Shown here piece by piece: positions 58,201 through 64,000 of a stretch of DNA of 64,000 nt. Source of the stretch: Glebionis coronaria. Lineage: Eukaryota > Streptophyta > Magnoliopsida > Asterales > Asteraceae. Where the stretch lies: positions 214,008,592 to 214,072,591 of the forward strand of contig CM046882.1 in the NCBI GenBank assembly GCA_025667525.1, written 5' to 3'. The notes beneath the pieces were generated by a model. That model was not told where the DNA came from. It did no database searches and was given only the letters and a program-made list of their open reading frames with translations. The first letter of the stretch is position 1. The number at the start of each line of letters is the position of its first letter. The position numbers and the translations under genes are program-made.

Positions 58201-59409
58201 TTGTGTAGTGTTTTGAAAATCACGGTTTTGGTTTTGATTAGAGATTTGTCCATTCCCACTTTGATAATTCCCTTTGTTGTAATTGCGTGTGTTGCCTTGG
58301 TAATTACCTTGGTTGTTGTTTCGATAATTGTTAACATTTTGATTTGGTGGAGCTTGATTTTGGCGGGAACCTTGGCCGTTTTGGTTGTAAGTTCCCGTTG
58401 CTACATAAGCACTCGAAGTGTTACCATCCGCGGTAATGCACTCGGATAAATCATGAGCTCCTCCACACGATAAACAACTCTTAGCAACCGCTTTAACCGA
58501 AGCGGAATTGGAAGCTTCTTGAGCCTTCCAATGGGACATTAGATTAGCAAATCTATCAAAAAACCGATTTTCCTCATTAGCTTCATCATGTAAGGCGTTA
58601 ATGCTACGAGACGATTGTGATGATGATGACGAACCCATGTTGGCAACACTCGGTGTGTTACGAGGGCTATAAACCTTAGATCGATTTTCAATGATTTGTA
58701 AAGCCTCATTTGTCGTCTTGCACAAAAAATTACCACCCGCGGCGGCATTCAAATAATCTCGTTCATGATCATTAAGCCCATTATAAAAAGTATCTATTTG
58801 ATGCAATTCCGAAAAATCATGATGAGGACATTCATGTAACATCTCCTTAAATCGTTCCCATGCCATTGAAAAACTTTCATTGTTACGTTGCACAAATCGT
58901 GAAATCTCATTTTTTAAGTGTGTTGTTTTCGATGGTGGAAAAAACTTGTTCACAAACTTAGAGACGAGATCGGCCCATGTCAAAATCGAATTTGGCGGTT
59001 CTTTCTCGAGCCAAATTTTAGCGGGTCCATCCAACGAATATGGAAACAACATCATCTTAATGGCGTCATGCGGAACATCTTTGAATTTGCTAGTGGCGGT
59101 GAGACGGTTGAAATTCCTAATGTGGTAATGCGGGTTGTCTTTCTCGTGACCTCGAAATTTGTTTGCTTGTAGCATCGACATTAAACCCGTCTTAATCTCG
59201 AAATTCTCCGCAAGGATGGCGGGAATAACAATGGCCTCTCCAAAACCCTCGGTGGGTGCTTGTAGCAACTCCATCATAGTACGATTAGCCATTACGACTT
59301 CTTGTTCTATAATAGGTTCAACAATTGGAGGTTCTTCAACAATCAACGATTGATTGGCTTGCTTTTGAAGTCGTTTACGAGCTCGTTTAGCTTGATTACG
59401 AGTGATCAT
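55201..59409 (-). CDS. Gag-protease-RT-RNase H polyprotein (to an ochre stop)
   Basis: Start chosen at the ATG at 59407-59409 (MITRNQAKRARKRL). Approximate residues: Gag core 72-235 (MLFPYSLDGPAKIW, FFPPSKTTHLKNEI, NAAAGGN); short zinc knuckle 312-324 (CLSCGGAHDLSEC); N/Q-rich linker, then a coiled coil 430-505. The protease has DLGAS near 704-708 and LGRSFL near 777. RT runs about 1010-1200, with first aspartate in CFLDGFSGY and the catalytic FMDD in EVFMDDFSVFG. RNase H begins at CDASDYAIGAVL. The RT box usually read as MPFGLCNAPATFQ is MPSGLCNAPGTFQ, two changes that could weaken activity. The TAA at 55201-55203 falls inside RNase H. Confidence 0.95.
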   Translation of the reverse strand: MITRNQAKRARKRLQKQANQSLIVEEPPIVEPIIEQEVVMANRTMMELLQAPTEGFGEAIVIPAILAENFEIKTGLMSMLQANKFRGHEKDNPHYHIRNFNRLTATSKFKDVPHDAIKMMLFPYSLDGPAKIWLEKEPPNSILTWADLVSKFVNKFFPPSKTTHLKNEISRFVQRNNESFSMAWERFKEMLHECPHHDFSELHQIDTFYNGLNDHERDYLNAAAGGNFLCKTTNEALQIIENRSKVYSPRNTPSVANMGSSSSSQSSRSINALHDEANEENRFFDRFANLMSHWKAQEASNSASVKAVAKSCLSCGGAHDLSECITADGNTSSAYVATGTYNQNGQGSRQNQAPPNQNVNNYRNNNQGNYQGNTRNYNKGNYQSGNGQISNQNQNRDFQNTTQSFQNAHTKNLQGEFLDYAKANDAKFDNMQREMISLRSELKNELKNELANELKTHANKMEGNVQRLQQNQQKMELGQHEIKQELLKADARQSKFEDRMAKMFEAIMCKPSSSGGLPSDTINNPRGELKVVATRSGKTLKEPISRPSTSTEKEIEKEPEVMVEKEHITIPRSTAQTTPTVTPIPIVEPEFPRPLPNDLPTPPLPYPSRRNKEKMQERNKQQIELFIKMFQQMHFDVSLADALLYMPRFASTFKSMMSDKEKLSKLANCSSVYLNRIPEKVGDPGKFLIPCDIQEMKECLALADLGASINLMPFSIWKSLSLPALIPSNMSIEMADHSTIMACGIAEDVFVKVGKFYYPVDFIVVDIPADPQVPLILGRSFLDTSRSLIDVHARTITLRFNEEELVINATQNSKPSHVYAIATINHIDIVDVVCDEFSQEVLGFSDSSSSGNPTILDPILANSTPNLTPFQGGDFTSNEIDNEDEVLISDDISIPPFLPPMEVMSVEPKSSIEEPPILELKDLPSHLEYAFLEGDDKLPVIIAKDLANDEKTELLKVLKAHKGAIAWKISDIKGIDPKFCTHKILMEEDYKPAIQSQRRVNPKIHDVIKKEVLKLLDAGMIYPISDSPWVSPIHCVPKKGGMIVVPNENNELIPTRVVTGWRVCIDYRKLNDATRKDHFPLPFMDQMLERLAGNEFYCFLDGFSGYFQIPIDPRDQEKTTFTCPYGTFAYRRMPSGLCNAPGTFQRCMMAIFHDMIEKSMEVFMDDFSVFGNSFTSCLSNLEQMLKRCEETNLVLNWEKCHFMCKQGIVLGHKVSKAGIEVDKAKVDVIAKLPHPKTVKGVRSFLGHAGFYRRFIKDFSKISRPMTHLLEKDAPFNFNEDCVKAFETLKRKLTEAPILVAPNWELPFEIMCDASDYAIGAVLGQRYDKHFRPIHYASKTMTEAQLKYTTTEKEFLAVVYAFEKFRPYLVLTKSIVYTDHSAIKYLLAKQDAKPRLLRWMLLL

Positions 59410-60149
59410 AAACTTCACGAAGAATGGGAGGTGAGCAAAGAAGATTCTTTTTGGTTGTTTTGTGGATTTTCAATTTTTTTTTTTGTGTTTTTGATGATAT
59501 TTAATTTTTTTGGTTTTTTTTTTGGTGTATCTTCGTAGACAACAATCTACAAAATCTCTCCTCGAATCAAACTCTTGATTAAAGAAGCCTCAAAGGAATG
59601 AAAACGATCACGTGGAGTGAACGCCTTCGAATGACTTTAGAACTTTGGTGAAAACCAAATTGTTCACGAGGGTTTAATCACAAAGAAAACCAAGCAAATA
59701 TAGTATACGTATTAATACTTTGGGCGGCAAAACCCTCGATTAGCCTTCAATCTCAAAATACTCACAAGCAAGCGGGGAAACGAGGCGGCGCGAAGCACTT
59801 AAGAGCCTTTTTCCTTAGGGTATATTTTATAATACCCGCCTTATACCCACCTTATAGTTTGTATCTTTCAAAATCGAGCTTCACGAAAGTATTTATCTAT
59901 TTTTGCCTTTTCTTTTTGTTTGAGATTCGAATACAATGATCGAGTGATGAAATCCCGAATCAAGGTTGTGTTTTCACACTTTTGGAGATATTGTATATTG
60001 ATTGTGATACTTAATACAATATATTAATAATATTCACAAAGAAAAACCGAGAAAACCGATAATACGTGTTAAGGGAGTTCCACTTAACACAAATACTATT
60101 ATGGATAATATCAAAAACAAAATTTTCCAAATTAAAATCACGACACACC
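59410..60149 (-). other. 5' leader of young element
   Basis: 740 bp with the conserved block at 59765-59864 also found in elements 1 and Y. No upstream ORF of note. Confidence 0.75.
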
Positions 60150-60167
60150 TCCCCGGCAGCGGCGCCA
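60150..60167 (-). promoter_or_regulatory. Primer binding site, tRNA-Asp type (young element)
   Basis: TGGCGCCGCTGCCGGGGA on the minus strand. Sixty-two bases (60168-60229) separate it from the LTR boundary defined by the repeat and the TSD; 2-8 is usual. Confidence 0.9.
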
Positions 60168-60229
60168 AAGTGATTGTAGAGGTTTTACTACCCTTTAGGA
60201 AAAGAGCGTAAATAGCGGTAAGTATCGAG

Positions 60230-63200
60230 TGATGATTTTAGGAAAAATCAACACTAATGACCCACAATCACTTAAAAGAGATGAAAGATTCGTTTCCCAA
60301 GGAGGTATGGTGTTGTGAATTAACTTGTATTTCTTTGAGATTAATATTGATGAGATGGAATGACGGTTTCTTGGAAATTATACTATGACGTAAAAAACAA
60401 AAACGTAAAACCGTAGAAAAATCACTAAAATTAAAAATTATTAAAACCAAAAACAAAATCAAGAAAAAGATTAACAAGTCTAAAATAATATAAATAAAGA
60501 CAAAAATCCAATAAAGATATTTTAAAACCTTTTATTAATTAAATAATTAATTTTAAATGCTAATTAAAGCCCTAGAATTAAATTTAACTAATTCAAAAGT
60601 CTAAAATATGATTTTATTGAATAATTACTCAACTTATATTATTATAAGACTAAAAAGTAATTTTCTAAAAATTAAAACTTATTAAAACTATTTTTAAAAC
60701 TCTAAAAATGATTAAAAGTAATTAAAAACTAATTAAACTTAAAATAATTATAAAAATAAATCTAAAAGTTATAAAAATAATCTAAAAATGGAAATAGTCC
60801 TAATCAATGACAAAGAACCTAGGAAAAATGAAAAAAAGAAAGGAAAATAAAATTTTGAAAATTAATTAATAAAATAATATTAAAACACTGTCTTGCGCCG
60901 CAGTGCTTGGGTCTTGCGGCGCAACGTGTGAAACGGGAATACCAAGATCTGCAGCACCTTTAGTTGCGCCGCAGTGCTTCTGTCTTGCGCCGCAACTTGT
61001 GAAACGGGAACACCTTTGGTCTGTAGCTCCTTGTGTTGCGCCGCAACTAGTTGGTCTTGCGGCGCAATTGGTGTGACGGACCAGCTATGAACTTTAGCAC
61101 AAGCAGGTTTGAGCTTGTGTTTTGCTTGAGATTTTAAGCCAAGAGGACTTGGGCTTATTGAGCTTATTTGGATGAATATTTTGGACAAAAGGGCACTCTT
61201 GTGATCCTTTGATCACAAGAAGTCAAGACAAACAAGCACAAATCACTTAGCACTCAAATTCAAGAAATCAAATGCACCAAAGATCATAAGCAAGATAACA
61301 CTTATGCAGATTTTTAACACCCTTTATCCTTTTTAAACTCAACAAAATTGCTCCAAACTTGTTCCAAAGTAATTAACTACTTACCAATAACCTTAATCAA
61401 CCCTAAACAAGCAATCTAACACCTTTTAATTATCAAAACAAATCTAGATGTCCTGCTTAAACCTGTTGCCAAACACCCTTTTAAAATCTCAAAACCAACT
61501 TTTAACATACCAACATGCTTACAAAAGCTACCAAATTGATTCCAAGTGCATCTAACATGTAAACATACACACTAGAACACAAATCATGCAATATAAACAC
61601 ACTTAATCACCAAATCACTTAAGATCATACAACTTGCTATTTTTGAACTTTTTCAAGGTAAAAGGAAGATACCTTAGGTTCTTACATCCAAGAACCTAGA
61701 GGATGAAAATCCTCCTCCAATCCAACCCGGGTTGGAGCTGAACTAAATCAACAAGCCTTCAACCTATTTGAACACAAAACAAAGAAAACAAGAACAAAAA
61801 TAATGTGATATGATATGATTCTTTTTTCTCTTTTTAAAACTCTTCCCAAAACCTTTTTAATCTTCTTAAAATGTTTCTATAACACTTAAATCACCAACAA
61901 ACATGAACTCCTAACAACAAAAACCTTTTGAGAAGATTTTACCAAAATCTCTCAAAATCTCAAAACCTTAAACAACTTTGAAAATCAAAGTTGCTTAACC
62001 ATAAAACAAAGTGGAACTCAGAATCAATCTCCTCACAACACACAAACTTTTAAAAACAATAAAAAAGGAATTACACTTGAATATTTCAAAAACCAAACTT
62101 TTTATTTCTTTAAAAAGGAATTACATGTGAGAGACTAGAAACTGGAACAAAGGGATCACCACAACTTGGGTCTCCTTTTATAGAGCCTATAGAACATCCT
62201 AGAAGCATAAAAACATAAAACCCTAATACATAGAAAATCCCAAATGTGCCCTTGAGTGCATTTTGTCCTCTCATTTGATCTTGGACGTTTATTTTGCTTT
62301 GGGAGGAAGCAAATAATCTTGGCCATTGATTTAAGCCACGTCATGATGCTTGGGGGCTAAGGAATGATGTGATTGGTGGATTGGGGAATTGGGGTTTTGG
62401 TGCACATGAGTGGGATGCAGGTTTTTAGGAGTGGGAAGGGTTTTGGCATGTGTGAATTACTTGTGTGCAAGTTTAATTGGGTTTTACCCAAGTAAAAAGG
62501 TGGGTAATTTCTGGGCATGGTAAAGATGAATAGTAACTGAGTTTGATCCTAAAAAGGGGGAGACAAAGGTGTTAGGCGCCTGTTTTTTTTAAAATGTTTC
62601 AAAGATGGCACATTTGGTCCCTTTCTTTTGATATTTTTGCCATATAATGTTTCCCAGCCCAAAAATCGTCTCTCCCTTGTATTTAAGTTTCATCACTTGA
62701 CAATTTTGGCACAAACTTTCCATAAAGATGTTTCAAAGGCAATTTTTGTCATTTGGTGATTTTTCAAGGACTAATCTTGGACAATGTTGATCTTCAAAGG
62801 TCTTCAATGAGTCTTTCACTTGTTGAGGGACCATTATTGATTTGAAATTGTTGAGGGACTAATCTTGCCATTTCTTCAATCTTGAAGGACCTTTTTGCAA
62901 TTTTGACAAACTTAAGGGACCAAACTTGTAATTATCAATATACAAGGGTTTTAAGTGTCATTTCTTCAATAAATGATGATCAATCTTGTTTTGTCTTCAA
63001 GTCTTCAAGGGTATTTGATGAAAATTCCATGATTAGGGCTCGGTTCATTGTACGGCTTCGTTTCTCGTGTTCGTTTTTCCTTGTATCTTGTGATCTTTTG
63101 TCTTTTTCACGATATCCATACCTAAAATACACAAGTAAACAAACACAAGCATATATATGGTATTTTATGACATTTTTATGCATTTAAAGCCCGAAAAGAA

Positions 63201-63232
63201 CGATGAGATCATGTATAAATGCCATCTCATCA
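60230..63232 (-). repeat. 5' LTR of the young Athila-like element
   Basis: Pair of 48574-51579. Contains the same TATA box (62176-62182, minus) and GC-rich cluster (60892-61084). It lacks 3 bp near 62838 relative to the other copy. Confidence 0.95.
62176..62182 (-). promoter_or_regulatory. Predicted TATA box, 5' LTR of young element
   Basis: TATAAAAGGAGACC on the minus strand. It would drive transcription of the full element. Confidence 0.6.
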
Positions 63233-64000
63233 GGCACAATAGCCGGCAAGATACGAATAGGACACACGATGGCACTAGACGAAGGATGAAGAGCAATAAG
63301 ATCTCTCAAAGAAATAGAACTATCCTCGTCATCATCCAAAAGAAGAGAACGCTCGAGTTCACGATTAGCAAGAGCTTTTGCTTCCGCTTAAGCTCGTTCT
63401 TTCTCACGAATTTCAATGCTTAAACCATTATAATCTTGCGAAAGTTGTCGAATCTTATGTTCACAATCTCTTTTAAATCCCTCATCAATTATTTCTCCAT
63501 GAAATCGTCGACTCCCTAATTCATTTGTAATGTCATTAATTTCTTGATTAATTTATCTCTTTTCAAGCAACAAGTCTTCAATACTTTTTTCAACAACTTC
63601 AACATTTCTTTGATTCATTATTTGTTGGAACATTGTTTCAAGTCGTTTAAAATTTTCATTCACGCGAGAAAAGGGCTCATAAAAATTATTATCCCTCGGT
63701 TGACAATTAAAGCTCTCGTGAGGACCTCCACAATACTCACAACAGAGATGTTGTTGTGATAAACTCGTCGAATCTTGTGGATAACAATTATCATTAAAGT
63801 TTTGATTGTAGCTCGGTTCTTGCTCGTAATTAAGCGAGAATCAATGCGAACAATCATCACCAAAATGAGATTCGTTTCCACAAAACTCACACGAGGGTGT
63901 CTCGTATGTAGGGTGTGGAGGTGGACTGAAATCGAGAGAATTATTTGAAAAATTCGGATTTCCACATGAAGTAATATCATTACAATAAGGACAAAATCCA
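63233..64000 (-). pseudogene. Zinc-knuckle ORF of element W, 5' portion, continues beyond the window
   Basis: On the minus strand the frame contains CPYC..., CEFCGNESHFGDDC (63850-63891, C-x2-C-x4-H-x4-C) and CEYCGGPHESFNC (63702-63740, C-x2-C-x3-H-x4-C). A helical, charged region and a DDDEDSS acidic entry follow, leading into the ORF at 48573. Stops are seen near 63840, 63555 and 63389. It corresponds to the knuckle-rich ORF of element Y. From memory, Asteraceae databases hold many predicted proteins with this knuckle arrangement. Nucleic-acid binding is likely; the rest is unknown. Confidence 0.7.

Larger units (their letters stand above)
48574..63232 (-). mobile_element. Young, nearly intact autonomous Athila-like retrotransposon
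   Basis: A 14,659-bp unit with direct LTRs of 3006 and 3003 bp, terminal TGATGA/TCATCA, perfect TSD, PBS, polypurine tract and a full gag-PR-RT-RNaseH-IN frame interrupted only by one TAA. The LTRs differ, as far as I could see by reading, by one substitution (49258-49270 against 60914-60926) and one 3-bp deletion. That makes this by far the youngest insertion here. It sits inside element W and splits its ORF. It is the only source of polymerase and integrase in the window, and so a candidate helper for the RT-less elements around it. Confidence 0.95.

Overview
This is a gene-poor, AT-rich block of nuclear DNA from a flowering plant. It consists almost entirely of nested and rearranged LTR retrotransposons. 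I found no host protein-coding gene, rRNA gene or canonical tRNA gene. The Gag style (an ANRTM..LLQAPTEGFGEA-type N-terminus), the short C-x2-C-x3-H-x4-C knuckles and the acidic ORFs ending in an EDxxFDPGI-type motif match, from memory, proteins repeatedly predicted in Asteraceae genomes, especially Anthemideae such as Tanacetum, Artemisia and Chrysanthemum. That taxonomic guess is inference, not a search result.

Layout. (1) 22-19151, plus strand: Athila-like element with 2.97-kb LTRs and a tRNA-Asp-type PBS. It encodes a decayed Gag and protease plus an acidic C-terminal ORF, and no RT or integrase. Its gag is split by a 7.1-kb minus-strand element (4660-11747; TSD TTTTC, initiator-Met PBS, Tekay-like, no coding capacity). 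(2) 19152-23997: an internally deleted copy of the same 3' UTR followed by a third, diverged LTR that carries a 5'-truncated LINE. (3) 23998-28502 and 37237-about 41114, minus strand: an older Athila-like element (LTR, 3' UTR, acidic ORF, zinc-knuckle ORF, leader, LTR remnant). It is split by (4) 28503-37236, a plus-strand gag-protease element whose two LTRs face each other in inverted orientation. (5) 41115-41420: a copia-like LTR fragment. (6) 41960-48573 and 63233-64000, minus strand: another zinc-knuckle/acidic-ORF element, split by (7) 48574-63232, a very young, nearly intact autonomous Athila-like element. Element 7 has 3.0-kb LTRs that look almost identical, TSD GGCAC, and a gag-PR-RT-RNaseH-integrase frame broken by one ochre codon.

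How the parts fit. Only element 7 encodes RT, RNase H and integrase. The RT-less elements (1, 4, Y and W) carry Gag-like or zinc-knuckle proteins and an acidic ORF, and share leader and 3' UTR blocks with element 7. This suggests, but does not prove, families of non-autonomous elements mobilised by autonomous partners.

Most interesting non-coding signals: tRNA-like A-box/B-box/T-run modules lying antisense inside four long LTRs (plus one in an LTR remnant); a roughly 44-nt hairpin conserved in five 3' UTRs; a family of GAGCC-nnnn-GGTG mini-repeats; and a roughly 590-bp TTCCGAAT repeat field in the inverted LTRs.
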